Assembly: GCA_002389675.1 (NCBI GenBank)
Contig: DGQF01000029.1
Location: 1,042-45,533, forward strand
Origin: Gammaproteobacteria bacterium UBA4421
GTDB lineage: Bacteria > Pseudomonadota > Gammaproteobacteria > Pseudomonadales > Azotimanducaceae
Length of the DNA: 44,492 nt
Direction: 5' to 3'
Numbering within the stretch: position 1 is the first letter of the stretch; each line of letters begins with the position of its first letter. The notes under the pieces are model-generated. The model was given only the letters and a program-made list of their open reading frames with translations. It did no database searches and had not been told where the DNA came from. This document shows positions 1 to 9,703 of the stretch, piece after piece. Both the position numbers and the translations under genes were made by a program.

Positions 1-36
1 TAAGCTGATTGCCGCAATGGAGCCTACACGCCGCAT
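1..36 (-). CDS. lptC: Probable LptC, first 12 codons only (cut by the window edge)
   Basis: An ATG lies one base after the kdsC stop codon and reads M-R-R-V-G-S-I-A-A-I-S-L before the window ends. Two arginines followed by small and hydrophobic residues fit the start of a bitopic inner-membrane protein. In related genomes the gene directly after kdsC is lptC, the periplasmic, membrane-anchored component that passes LPS from LptB2FG to LptA. The call rests on position and this short start only; the sequence itself is too short to prove the family. Confidence 0.5.
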   Translation of the reverse strand, partial: MRRVGSIAAISL

Positions 37-37
37 T

Positions 38-553
38 TTAGAACGGCCAACGGCGCTGCGCCGTGAGTATAGTTTGAGCGATTTCAGCCGCAACGCCGTC
101 GCCACCTTTACGTTGTGTAACAAGATGGGCTCGTTGAAGGACGGCTGGATGTCCGTTGGCGACGGTGATGATTAATGCCACGCTGGGGTGTTGGAACAGT
201 TCAATGTCTTGTAAATCGTCGCCAACCACTGCGATATGGGCTTCGGGGAAACCCTCAACGATGAACCGATCTAAAGCCTCTGATTTAGATGAGACCCCTT
301 GCGCGATGAACTGGATGCCGAGTTCTCGAGCCCTCTTGGCGACCATGGGCGAACGGCGCCCGGTGATGATTCCTATGGTAACGCCGTGCTCTGCCAGGAG
401 CTTGATGCTGGACCCGTCCTGCACATGAAAGGCCTTTAATTCGTGGCCATCGTCGCTGTAGATAATGCGGCCATCGGTTAAGACACCGTCGACGTCAAAA
501 ATAATGCCTTGTATATCTTTGGCGAGGGTATCAACTCGATTGTTGGATGGCAT
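38..553 (-). CDS. kdsC: 3-deoxy-D-manno-octulosonate 8-phosphate phosphatase KdsC
   Basis: KdsC removes the phosphate from Kdo 8-phosphate in the cytoplasm, giving Kdo for the LPS inner core. The 171-residue protein is the usual length of this small, cap-less HAD phosphatase. The catalytic aspartates are D20 and D22 in FDVDGVLTDG, followed by a threonine motif in IITGRR (62-67), a lysine at K90 and the GDDLQD metal-binding motif at 111-116. It starts 14 bases after the upstream antiporter gene and is followed one base later by the probable lptC start, so it is in an operon. The isomerase gene kdsD, which normally sits between the antiporter and kdsC, is absent. Confidence 0.95.
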   Translation of the reverse strand: MPSNNRVDTLAKDIQGIIFDVDGVLTDGRIIYSDDGHELKAFHVQDGSSIKLLAEHGVTIGIITGRRSPMVAKRARELGIQFIAQGVSSKSEALDRFIVEGFPEAHIAVVGDDLQDIELFQHPSVALIITVANGHPAVLQRAHLVTQRKGGDGVAAEIAQTILTAQRRWPF

Positions 554-567
554 CGATACGATTCTAA

Positions 568-1530
568 TTATGCTTGCTGAATGAGCAAGGTGTTATACCC
601 GATCCATGCGCCAAGCATAACCATACCCTCGAACCGGGTAATCACGGCGCGTGAATTCATGCCATAGGCAAACAATGCCAGCATCATGGTCAATGCGAAC
701 ATCATCCCGACATCTCTCCAAAGCGCATCGGGAGGTATGGTGGCACTTCCGACCAAACCCGGTACTGCCAGCACAGCAAGGATGTTTAGAATATTGGAGC
801 CGACGATGTTGCCAATCGCGATGTCTGGATGGCCTTTCAATGCGGAACCCACGGTTGCCGCAAGTTCCGGCAGGCTGGTGCCTATGGCAACAATGGTCAG
901 TCCGATGACCATGTCACTCACGCCTAGGGTTTTTGCGATTGTGGTTGCTGCGTAGACCAGTATTTGTGCCGATGCGAGAAGAATGATCAGCCCTACCACA
1001 AGCCAAAAGGCTGCTTTAGGGGTCTTCATATCTGGGAGATCGTCCAGTTCGTCCTGCAGATTTAAGGTGGGATCTTTTGTTGGATCGGATTGATTGACAA
1101 CAAGTCGCCACAAAATAATAGCCAAGCAAAACAGTAGCCCGGCGCCATCAAAAAACGACAGGTGTCTGTCGAACAACAAGACCATGGTCAGCAGCGTGGC
1201 GCCCAGTAGCCAAGGAAGCTCGGTAGAACGCACCGATTTGGAGAAGGGTAGGGGCGCGATGATAGCGGTGACGCCTAGAACTAAGCCGATGTTTGCAATG
1301 TTGGAGCCAATAGCGTTGCCTACTGCTAACAGCTGGGTGCCCTCAATCGCGGCAATAACGGCGACTAGGATCTCGGGCGCGGAGGTGCCCACGGAGACCA
1401 CCGTCAGGCCGATGAGTAGTCTGGAGACGCCCAGATTGCCGGCCAACGCCGCCGCTCCGGACAAGAAGCGGTCAGCACTCCAAATCAGTGCAACTAAGCC
1501 AACAATTAGGATGAGAAGTGGAACCCACAT
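568..1530 (-). CDS. yrbG: Calcium/sodium antiporter of the YrbG family (CaCA superfamily)
   Basis: This is an inner-membrane cation/Ca2+ exchanger. The two inverted halves typical of the superfamily are visible: GTSAPE at 48-53 with GNAIGSNIAN at 71-80, and GTSLPE at 217-222 with GNIVGSNILN at 240-249. An acidic cytoplasmic loop lies near 148-170. The open frame extends upstream to 1608, but I chose the ATG at 1530, which gives 320 residues starting M-W-V-P-L-L, close to the usual length; the upstream extension is basic and not membrane-like. It is transcribed with kdsC and divergently from mlaF. The ion specificity is inferred from the family; the function of YrbG in cells is poorly known. 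Confidence 0.9.
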   Translation of the reverse strand: MWVPLLILIVGLVALIWSADRFLSGAAALAGNLGVSRLLIGLTVVSVGTSAPEILVAVIAAIEGTQLLAVGNAIGSNIANIGLVLGVTAIIAPLPFSKSVRSTELPWLLGATLLTMVLLFDRHLSFFDGAGLLFCLAIILWRLVVNQSDPTKDPTLNLQDELDDLPDMKTPKAAFWLVVGLIILLASAQILVYAATTIAKTLGVSDMVIGLTIVAIGTSLPELAATVGSALKGHPDIAIGNIVGSNILNILAVLAVPGLVGSATIPPDALWRDVGMMFALTMMLALFAYGMNSRAVITRFEGMVMLGAWIGYNTLLIQQA

Positions 1531-1734
1531 ATATACAGTATGCTTAAGGTGTTTTAATCGAAAACAGCACTTTAGTCGCATCGCGCCACTTAGCCAACTA
1601 TTGTTCACTTTTGTTTTACGGCTGGCCGCGCCAACTGATGTAAGGGGCGCATCGGGCGAGAAGATGTGGCGGTTCAGATAGGCTGCGAGACTAAAAGCAT
1701 TTAGACTAAGAAATTCAAGGCGTGATGTGACTTC

Positions 1735-2535
1735 GTGGATAATTTAATAGAAATCAGAGAGCTTACTTTCTACAGAGGTGACCGCGCGATTTTTCGTGAT
1801 CTCGACCTCGATGTGCCCAAGGGTAAAATTACTGCGATTATGGGTCCAAGTGGGACGGGTAAAACGACATTGCTGAAAATTATCGGCGGTCAGATTAAGC
1901 CTGATCAGGGTTCGGTTTTCGTTGGCGGTAAAGACATCTGCACGATGAGTCGACGTGAATTGTTCGAGTTTCGCCGCGATTTAGGCATGTTGTTTCAGTC
2001 CTCTGCTTTGTTTACGGATCTTTCAGTATTCGAAAATGTTGCATTTCCGATGCGAGTACATACTGATCTGTCCGAAGAATTGATACGCGACCTGGTTATG
2101 ATGAAGTTGAACGCCGTTGGCTTGCGCGGTGCCAGAGACCTGATGCCTGCCGAGCTATCCGGCGGTATGTCTCGGCGGGTCGCGTTTGCTCGTGCGATTG
2201 CACTTGATCCCGCACTGATTATGTATGATGAACCGTTTACCGGGCAGGACCCGATAGCCCTTGGTGTTCTGGTGAGTTTAATCAGCCAATTAAACAGTGC
2301 TTTGGGAACCACAAGTTTGTTGGTTTCGCATGATATACACGAGACGGTAAGCATCGCGGATCAAATTTACATTATCTCAGAGGGTCAAGTGATTGGTGCT
2401 GGTTCGCCGCAAGAGCTGCGCAGAGCGCCGACGCCGAGGGTGAGGCAATTTATGCACGGCGAGCCAGACGGGCCGGTCGCGTTCCATTTCCCTGCTGATG
2501 CAATCGAATACGACGTGTTGGGCGAGGCCAACTGA
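1735..2535 (+). CDS. mlaF: Phospholipid transport ABC ATPase MlaF
   Basis: MlaF is the cytoplasmic ATPase of the MlaFEDB complex, which moves phospholipids between the inner membrane and the periplasmic carrier MlaC to keep the outer membrane asymmetric. The 266-residue protein has Walker A at 37-44 (GPSGTGKT), Q-loop Q88, signature LSGGMSRR at 141-148, Walker B ending in D165-E166 and the H-loop histidine H199. GQDPI after Walker B is characteristic of MlaF. The start is GTG with a weak ribosome site. It is the first gene of mlaFEDCB-ibaG-murA. Confidence 0.96.
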   Translation: MDNLIEIRELTFYRGDRAIFRDLDLDVPKGKITAIMGPSGTGKTTLLKIIGGQIKPDQGSVFVGGKDICTMSRRELFEFRRDLGMLFQSSALFTDLSVFENVAFPMRVHTDLSEELIRDLVMMKLNAVGLRGARDLMPAELSGGMSRRVAFARAIALDPALIMYDEPFTGQDPIALGVLVSLISQLNSALGTTSLLVSHDIHETVSIADQIYIISEGQVIGAGSPQELRRAPTPRVRQFMHGEPDGPVAFHFPADAIEYDVLGEAN

Positions 2536-2536
2536 G

Positions 2537-3316
2537 ATGGTAGGTTTTGTTCGCAATCTAGGGGCTCGATTTCTGTCTTGGTTAGCCGCGCTAGGGCGGG
2601 CAACGGTCTTGTGGGTCAGAGCGATGTCTGGGCGGCCCGATTGGCAAGATGTGGGGCTGGTGGTAAAGCAAATTTATCACGTTGGATTTTTGTCGCTTGT
2701 CATTATTATATTATCTGCCTTCTCTATTGGTGCGGTGCTGGCGCTGCAGTTTTACACTCAGCTGGCTCGGTTTGGTGCGCAGGAGGCTGTGGGCATAGGC
2801 TTGGCACTGGTATTGTTGCGTGAGCTGGGACCGGTGGTCACTGCCCTTTTATTTGCGGGTCGCGCCGGATCTGCTTTGACTGCAGAAATAGGCTTGATGA
2901 AGACAACCGAGCAGCTATCAAGTATGGAAATGATGGGCGTTGACCCGCTAAAAAGAATTATCGCCCCGCGTATCTGGGCCGGTTTAATTAGCCTCCCCAT
3001 CCTAACGGCTGTCTTCAACATGGTTGCGATTTTCGGAGGCATGGTGGTTGCAGTTAATTGGCTTGGCGCAGATGCCGGCGGCTTTTGGTCGGGAATGCGA
3101 GAGGGCGTGGAAATTTGGGAGGACCTGGGCAAGGGAATGGTAAAGACCGTTGTGTTTGGGTTGTTAGTAACTTGGGTAGCTGTCTTCCAAGGCTATGATG
3201 CGCCGCCCACGGCTGAGGGCATGGCTATGGCGACGACGCGTACGGTGGTTATATCGTCGGTGTTGATATTGGCGTCGGATTTTTTACTCACTTTGGTGTT
3301 TTATGGAGAATTTTAA
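2537..3316 (+). CDS. mlaE: Phospholipid transport permease MlaE
   Basis: MlaE is the integral membrane subunit of the MlaFEDB transporter and forms the lipid path. The frame is open from 2498, but the ATG at 2537, one base after the mlaF stop, gives 259 residues beginning M-V-G-F-V-R-N, the usual family length. Several hydrophobic helices and the conserved LLRELGPVVTALLFAGRAGSA stretch near the middle identify the MlaE/YrbE permease family. The stop codon overlaps the mlaD start (TAATG), so the genes are translationally coupled. Confidence 0.95.
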   Translation: MVGFVRNLGARFLSWLAALGRATVLWVRAMSGRPDWQDVGLVVKQIYHVGFLSLVIIILSAFSIGAVLALQFYTQLARFGAQEAVGIGLALVLLRELGPVVTALLFAGRAGSALTAEIGLMKTTEQLSSMEMMGVDPLKRIIAPRIWAGLISLPILTAVFNMVAIFGGMVVAVNWLGADAGGFWSGMREGVEIWEDLGKGMVKTVVFGLLVTWVAVFQGYDAPPTAEGMAMATTRTVVISSVLILASDFLLTLVFYGEF

Positions 3317-3774
3317 TGCGCATGCGAACCATTGAGATCAGCGTTGGCGGGTTTGTGCTGGCGGGTATTGTCGCGCTGATTTTTTTGGCGGTACAGGTCA
3401 GCGGGGTAAATACCGGTGGCGCGTCGCAGACCTACGAAATCACGGCGCGCTTCGACGATGTTGCCGGTTTGAGAGAGCGCGCCAAAGTCAGTATGGCGGG
3501 AGTTACTGTGGGGCGGGTGCGCAGCATTGAGGTTGATATGTCTTGGGGTGACGCCGTGGTGACGATGGAAATAGCCGGTGAACCGGGTAACCTTGCAGCT
3601 GACACAGGAGCAAAAATACTCACCGAAGGCATTTTAGGTGCGCGTTATATTGGTTTGTCTCCTGGGGGCGATGAAGAAACGTTAGCGGCGGGTGATGAAA
3701 TTACAGAAACGCAGGGCGCCTTGGTGCTCGAAAATTTGATTGGTGATTTTTTAACCAATATGGGTAAGTCGTAA
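3316..3774 (+). CDS. mlaD: Phospholipid-binding MCE-domain protein MlaD
   Basis: MlaD is anchored in the inner membrane by one N-terminal helix (about residues 9-29) and forms a periplasmic hexameric ring of MCE domains (about 39-118) that channels phospholipid between MlaE and MlaC. Typical MCE sequence is seen in FDDVAGLRERAKVSMAGV and in the strand pattern around ILTEGILGARYIGLSPGG. At 152 residues it is a compact form with a short C-terminal hydrophobic helix (ALVLENLIGDFL). It overlaps mlaE by one base and is followed one base later by mlaC. Confidence 0.95.
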   Translation: MRMRTIEISVGGFVLAGIVALIFLAVQVSGVNTGGASQTYEITARFDDVAGLRERAKVSMAGVTVGRVRSIEVDMSWGDAVVTMEIAGEPGNLAADTGAKILTEGILGARYIGLSPGGDEETLAAGDEITETQGALVLENLIGDFLTNMGKS

Positions 3775-3775
3775 A

Positions 3776-4498
3776 ATGTTGAAACGGTTTTTATTGGTTT
3801 TGCTGGCGATGACGATATGCGGAACAAGTGCGGCGTCGTCGATTGTGGAACAGGCGATAGCGGCGCCAACCGCTGAAGAAGCGGTGACCTTGGCGACAGG
3901 AGAAGTATTGAACTTGATCAGTGCGGGTAAAGCATATGCAAAAGAGGATCCGGAACGTTTTTATGCGGAGGTTGAGTCGCTGCTGCGCCCGTTGATCGAT
4001 TTTCCCCGATTTGCGCGCAATGTGATGGGGCCTTTTGCCAGGGTGGCTACTCCGGCTCAGCAAGCGCGGTTTGCCGATTCGTTCAAATGGAGTTTGGTGC
4101 GTACTTATGCGTTGGCTTTGACCGAATTTGGTGGCGGCAAGGTTGCAGTTGTCCCGCCGCGCAAAGCGCCCAGGAATCCCGATAAAGTGAACGTTGTGCA
4201 GGAAATTACCCATCAGGGCAGTATCTACCAGGTGGTTTATCGGATGCGCCGCAATAAAGACAAGATTTGGAGTGTACAAAACTTAATTGTTGAGGGGATC
4301 AACATCGGGTTGAATTATAAGTCACAGTTTGCAGCCGCCATGAAAGACCCACGGTATAAAGGGGAAATGGATGCTGTGATCGATGCCTGGGTTGATATGG
4401 TTGAAGCCGAGGCGGAATCGGAGGGCGACGAGACCGCTGAACCCAAACAGGATGCTCGTAACTCCGATCGGGTAGCTGGCGTGGCGGGCGTGGCATAA
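3776..4498 (+). CDS. mlaC: Periplasmic phospholipid carrier MlaC
   Basis: MlaC shuttles phospholipid across the periplasm between the outer-membrane MlaA complex and MlaFEDB. A signal peptide is clear: M-L-K-R followed by a hydrophobic stretch and a cut near residues 20-21. The mature part has the MlaC/Ttg2D pattern with LIDFPRFARNVMG, RFADSFKWSLVRTYA and WSVQNLIVEGINIGLNYKSQF. The last 30 residues are acidic then Ala/Gly/Val-rich (ending VAGVAGVA), a low-complexity tail not typical of the fold. The gene lies one base after mlaD in the mla operon. Confidence 0.94.
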   Translation: MLKRFLLVLLAMTICGTSAASSIVEQAIAAPTAEEAVTLATGEVLNLISAGKAYAKEDPERFYAEVESLLRPLIDFPRFARNVMGPFARVATPAQQARFADSFKWSLVRTYALALTEFGGGKVAVVPPRKAPRNPDKVNVVQEITHQGSIYQVVYRMRRNKDKIWSVQNLIVEGINIGLNYKSQFAAAMKDPRYKGEMDAVIDAWVDMVEAEAESEGDETAEPKQDARNSDRVAGVAGVA

Positions 4499-4501
4499 AT
4501 T

Positions 4502-4786
4502 TTGGTTGCGACGCTTTCACAGGGATTTGTTTTTGCGGGCCTTGAGGTTAGCTTGAGTCAGGCAGAGGCGATCAAGTCGCAAGGCGTGGCGATGATTCTT
4601 TCGCAGCCGGGACCCATTGCGGTAGATTTATCGGGGCTGGAAAAGGCCAACAGTGTCACGGTGGCAGTTTTAGTGGCTTGGTATCGGCATGCGAGGCTGC
4701 AAAAAAAGAAGATTACGTTCATCAATGTGCCTAAAGATCTCGGAAAAATTATCGAATTTTCAGGGTTGAATGAAGTGCTTCTTTGA
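4502..4786 (+). CDS. mlaB: STAS-domain subunit MlaB
   Basis: MlaB is a small cytoplasmic STAS protein that binds MlaF and supports transporter assembly and activity. The 94-residue frame matches a single STAS domain: a beta strand with IAVDLSGLEKANSVTVAVLVAW, then a helix and the strand ITFINVPKDL. The start codon is TTG at 4502, three bases after the mlaC stop; no ATG is available near this position. The assignment relies on the domain pattern and on its place at the end of mlaFEDC, where MlaB is normally encoded. Confidence 0.88.
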   Translation: MVATLSQGFVFAGLEVSLSQAEAIKSQGVAMILSQPGPIAVDLSGLEKANSVTVAVLVAWYRHARLQKKKITFINVPKDLGKIIEFSGLNEVLL

Positions 4787-4829
4787 AGGCGGGTTTGGGT
4801 AGTTTACGTACGACGATTGAGAGTGATAA

Positions 4830-6331
<1,502 letters not shown>

Positions 6332-6394
6332 GGTTGCCATGCACATGGGGATGGAAAAAGCTGTTAGGATGCCGGCGCGAAATTTGGGGCCATT

Positions 6395-7024
6395 ATGGGT
6401 TTAGTCATTGCGCTCAACAAGGGGCGAATTTTCAAAGAATGTCTACCACTTTTGGCGGACTGTCAAATCGAGCCGGATGGAGATCCAAATGTGTCTCGCA
6501 AGCTTATATTTGGCAGCCGAACCGGTGGGCATAAACTGATTATTACGCGTAGCGCTGACGTGCTCACTTATGTTGAGAACGGCGTTGCGGACATCGGTAT
6601 TACAGGCAAAGACACCATTTTAGAATATGGCTCGACTATGGGCTTCTATGAAATGCTCGATATGGGCATTGGCCGGTGCAAGATGATGACTGCCGGCCCG
6701 GTTGGCGTGGTTGAACCCGAAGGTGTCCTGCGAGTGGCCACGAAATTTGTCAATATTACTCGCGCCTATTACCAAAAGCGCGGTCGACAAGTTGCTGTGA
6801 TCAAACTTTCTGGTGCGATGGAGATAGCGCCGCTGCTGGGCTTGTCGGACACGATTGTCGATATTGTGGACACCGGCAATACCCTCAAAGCTAACGGCTT
6901 AGAGGCACGCGATACACTTTGTGACATTAGCACTCGACTTATTGTCAATCGAGCGTCGATGAAAACAAAATTTGTGGCGGTACAAGCCTTGATCCAGAAT
7001 CTTGAACGGGTTGTGCGGCTTTGA
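6395..7024 (+). CDS. hisG: ATP phosphoribosyltransferase, short form HisG
   Basis: HisG catalyses the first step of histidine synthesis, joining ATP and PRPP. At 209 residues it is the short form, which lacks the C-terminal regulatory domain and needs the partner HisZ; hisZ is not in this window. Family motifs include ALNKGR near the N-terminus, DIGITGKDTI, and the PRPP-binding region ending IVDTGNTLKANGL. A GGGG ribosome site precedes the ATG. The gene overlaps hisD by four bases. The murA-hisG-hisD order is conserved in Pseudomonas-type genomes. Confidence 0.95.
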   Translation: MGLVIALNKGRIFKECLPLLADCQIEPDGDPNVSRKLIFGSRTGGHKLIITRSADVLTYVENGVADIGITGKDTILEYGSTMGFYEMLDMGIGRCKMMTAGPVGVVEPEGVLRVATKFVNITRAYYQKRGRQVAVIKLSGAMEIAPLLGLSDTIVDIVDTGNTLKANGLEARDTLCDISTRLIVNRASMKTKFVAVQALIQNLERVVRL

Positions 7025-8337
7025 AGATTGCTCGATTAAATACAACCAGCGCTGAATTTGAGACTAAGCTGGCGCAACTTTTGCGCTGGGATATGGATAC
7101 GGGGGCAGAAGCCAGCGTAGAAGCCACTGTGCAGGAAATTCTGCGCCGCGTGCGGGACCAGGGTGATTCTGCGGTGCTCGAATACACGCAGCGTTTTGAC
7201 AACCTAGCCGCTGATGATATGAATGCGTTGACATTGAGTCGGCGTGACTTAGATGAGGCGCTGGCCAGAGTAACTTCAGAGCAACGCTTGGCGCTTGATC
7301 GTGCAGCCGATCGCATCCGCGAGTATCACCAACATCAAGTGGAAAGCTCATGGTCCTACACGGATGCACTAGGCAACCGGCTGGGGCAAAACATAATACC
7401 TCTTGAGCGTGTTGGTTTTTATGTTCCCGGGGGGCGGGCGAGTTATCCTTCCAGCGTGTTAATGAGTTTGCTTCCTGCGCGCGTTGCAGGAGCGGGTGAG
7501 TTGATAGTCACCGTGCCTACGCCGGGGGGAGCGCGCAACGATATGGTGCTTGCGGCTTTGGCGATTGCGCAGGCGGACTGTGTTTTTACGGTTGGTGGTG
7601 CGCAGGCCATTGGTGCCATGGCGTTTGGAACTCAGACCGTGCCTCGAGTGGATAAAATTGTGGGTCCTGGCAATGCCTACGTTGCCGCCGCGAAGCGTCA
7701 AGTGTTTGGGCACGTTGGCATTGATGTCATTGCGGGCCCAAGCGAAATATTGATTCTCGCGGACGGTTCCACTGACCCGCATTGGGTGGCGCTAGATTTG
7801 TTTTCTCAAGCCGAGCACGATGCCGCGGCGCAAAGCATTCTGTTGTCGCCCGACGCAGATTTTGTGCAAGCGGTGGCTTCTGAGATGGTCAAGTTGCTGC
7901 CTTCTATGCCGCGTCGGGAAATTATTGAGGCGTCGTTGCGAAACCGTGGTGCGTTGATTGTGACCCGCGACCTCGCGGAGGCGGTAGAGCTAACGAACCT
8001 TATTGCACCAGAGCATTTGGAGTTGCAGGTTGCGGCTCCTGATGCTCTGGTTGGACAAATCCGGCATGCAGGTGCAATTTTTTGTGGTGCCCATGCGGCG
8101 GAAACCTTTGGCGATTACGCGGCAGGGCCTTCCCATGTGCTGCCAACGTTTGGAACGGCTCGATTTGCCTCTCCCTTAGGCGTTTATGATTTTGTCAAAC
8201 GTAGCTCCGTGATTAATTTGTCACCCCAGGGTGCGGCTGAATTGGCTGAGGTGGTTGTGCCGCTGGCCTCCAGTGAAGGTCTGCATGCCCACAGTCAGGC
8301 TGCTTTTGTTCGTGCGCGGCCGCGCAAAGGAGATTAA
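7021..8337 (+). CDS. hisD: Histidinol dehydrogenase HisD
   Basis: HisD carries out the last two steps of histidine synthesis, oxidising L-histidinol to histidine with NAD+ and zinc. The 438-residue protein shows FYVPGGRASYPSSVLM, the NAD-binding VDKIVGPGNAYVAAAKR, DVIAGPSEILI, the FSQAEHD zinc and base motif, and HAAETFGDYAAGPSHVLPT. The start is a TTG inside the end of hisG, with a four-base overlap. In related genomes hisC follows; here hisD is the last gene of the transcription unit and no hisC is present. Confidence 0.96.
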   Translation: MKIARLNTTSAEFETKLAQLLRWDMDTGAEASVEATVQEILRRVRDQGDSAVLEYTQRFDNLAADDMNALTLSRRDLDEALARVTSEQRLALDRAADRIREYHQHQVESSWSYTDALGNRLGQNIIPLERVGFYVPGGRASYPSSVLMSLLPARVAGAGELIVTVPTPGGARNDMVLAALAIAQADCVFTVGGAQAIGAMAFGTQTVPRVDKIVGPGNAYVAAAKRQVFGHVGIDVIAGPSEILILADGSTDPHWVALDLFSQAEHDAAAQSILLSPDADFVQAVASEMVKLLPSMPRREIIEASLRNRGALIVTRDLAEAVELTNLIAPEHLELQVAAPDALVGQIRHAGAIFCGAHAAETFGDYAAGPSHVLPTFGTARFASPLGVYDFVKRSSVINLSPQGAAELAEVVVPLASSEGLHAHSQAAFVRARPRKGD

Positions 8338-8475
8338 ATCAGTGTTTGGGTCTAGCCGCGGTTTGGTGTTATGAAAATTTGTGATCAAAACAATGATGAT
8401 TAAGATTAATGGCGGTCAAAGTGGGCTCGGATGCCACATTGTCCCGGGTGCAGCCGTGTTGGTTAGAGTGTTGCT

Positions 8476-9585
8476 TTGGCGATAACGGTCACTCCGCGAG
8501 AAAAATACGAAGACAAACTTGTCGCAGGGGAGTTCTTGACTGATCCTGCTCAGGCGCAAGCGGTTGAGCGACTCAACGACTTGTATTTGCGCCTGATCCG
8601 GCAGAAGAAATCGCGCGGGTTTGCCGCTTTGATGGCTGCGGTGTTGAAACGGCCGATTGTTCCTGAGCGTGGCCTGTATCTCTGGGGAGGGGTGGGTCGC
8701 GGTAAAACAATGCTGATGGACCTGTTTTTTGAATGCTTGCCGCCGCAACGGCGTCTGCGTATGCATTTCCACCGTTTTATGCGTCGTGTGCATGATGAAC
8801 TCAATCAACTCTCCGGCACAAGTGACCCACTGCGTAAGGTGGCTGCAAACATCGCCGCTGAAGCGGATGTCTTATGTTTTGATGAGTTTTTTGTGTCGGA
8901 CATTGGAGACGCGATGATCTTATCGGAAGTCCTGGGAGAACTATTTCGCCTGGGAATTACTTTGGTGGCGACGTCGAACGTGGAGCCTCGCGCGCTTTAC
9001 TACAACGGGCTGCAGCGCCGCCGTTTTTTGCCAGCAATTGATTTGCTGTATGCGCATACCGAGGTCGAGCATGTCCAATCGGGTGTTGATTTTCGTCTGC
9101 GTGCGTTGGAGCAGGCGGAGATTTATCACTCGCCTTTGGGTCCGGAGGCAGAAGCGAGTTTAGAACAGAGTTTTGTCGTTCTGGCGAGCTCACCGGCAAG
9201 TCAAGAGCGGGAGGTGATGGTGGAAGGACGCTCGATTCCCGTGCGACGGTCAGCAGGTGATGTGGTTTGGTTTGAATTCGCCGCGTTGTGCGAGGGCCCG
9301 AGAAGCCAAAACGACTATATTGAACTGGCGACTGTCTATCAGGCTGTATTGCTCAGTAATGTGCCGGTTTTGAGTGTCAGCCAGGAGAATGCGGCTCGAA
9401 GGTTCATCAGTCTGGTGGACGAATTTTATGATCACGGGGTGAAATTGATCATCAGCGCGGCGGTACCCATTATTGAGCTCTATCAAGGAGAGCGCTTGCG
9501 GTTTGAGTTTGAGCGAACGCAAAGCCGATTGTTGGAGATGCAATCGCGTGAATATCTCTCAGGGGACGTTGGAAACGGTGGCTAG
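8476..9585 (+). CDS. zapE: Cell division ATPase ZapE (AFG1/YhcM family)
   Basis: ZapE is an AFG1-like P-loop ATPase that acts on the constricting FtsZ ring and is reported to matter in low oxygen and heat. The 369-residue protein has Walker A at 71-78 (GGVGRGKT), the family motif MHFHRFM after it, and Walker B at 132-137 ending in D136-E137 within LCFDEFFVSDIGDAM. The later LVATSNVEPRALYYNGLQR arm is diagnostic for AFG1. The start is TTG at 8476; no better codon is close. It lies upstream of rplM-rpsI as in Pseudomonas. Confidence 0.93.
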   Translation: MAITVTPREKYEDKLVAGEFLTDPAQAQAVERLNDLYLRLIRQKKSRGFAALMAAVLKRPIVPERGLYLWGGVGRGKTMLMDLFFECLPPQRRLRMHFHRFMRRVHDELNQLSGTSDPLRKVAANIAAEADVLCFDEFFVSDIGDAMILSEVLGELFRLGITLVATSNVEPRALYYNGLQRRRFLPAIDLLYAHTEVEHVQSGVDFRLRALEQAEIYHSPLGPEAEASLEQSFVVLASSPASQEREVMVEGRSIPVRRSAGDVVWFEFAALCEGPRSQNDYIELATVYQAVLLSNVPVLSVSQENAARRFISLVDEFYDHGVKLIISAAVPIIELYQGERLRFEFERTQSRLLEMQSREYLSGDVGNGG

Positions 9586-9610
9586 AGCGCGCGCCTGTCG
9601 CAAAACCTTG

Positions 9611-9639
9611 TTGTAAAGCGATGGATGCTACTCTATCAT
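9611..9639 (+). promoter_or_regulatory. Candidate sigma-70 promoter for rplM-rpsI
   Basis: TTGTAA at 9611-9616 and TATCAT at 9634-9639 are separated by 17 bases, a good match to a housekeeping promoter. Transcription would begin near 9646 and give a leader of about 58 bases before rplM. It overlaps no gene. This is a pattern match only. Confidence 0.55.
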
Positions 9640-9657
9640 TCGCGTCCCAAATTTTAG

Positions 9658-9686
9658 GGGCCTGTCGTGTCATAGTCAGCAGGCCC
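9658..9686 (+). promoter_or_regulatory. Hairpin in the rplM leader, candidate autoregulatory site
   Basis: GGGCCTG at 9658-9664 pairs perfectly with CAGGCCC at 9680-9686 around a 15-base loop, ending 17 bases before the rplM start codon. It is not followed by a U-tract, so it does not look like a terminator. L13 operons in gammaproteobacteria are known to be controlled through the rplM leader by ribosomal protein, so this hairpin may be the protein-binding element. That link is inference. Confidence 0.45.
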
Positions 9687-9703
9687 GGACCAAGAGGCAA
9701 GTC

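Noticed and set aside
1094..1681. 195-residue plus-strand frame opposite the YrbG antiporter
   Set aside because: It is antisense to a well-supported gene, has no recognised motif, and runs into the mlaF upstream region without a ribosome site.
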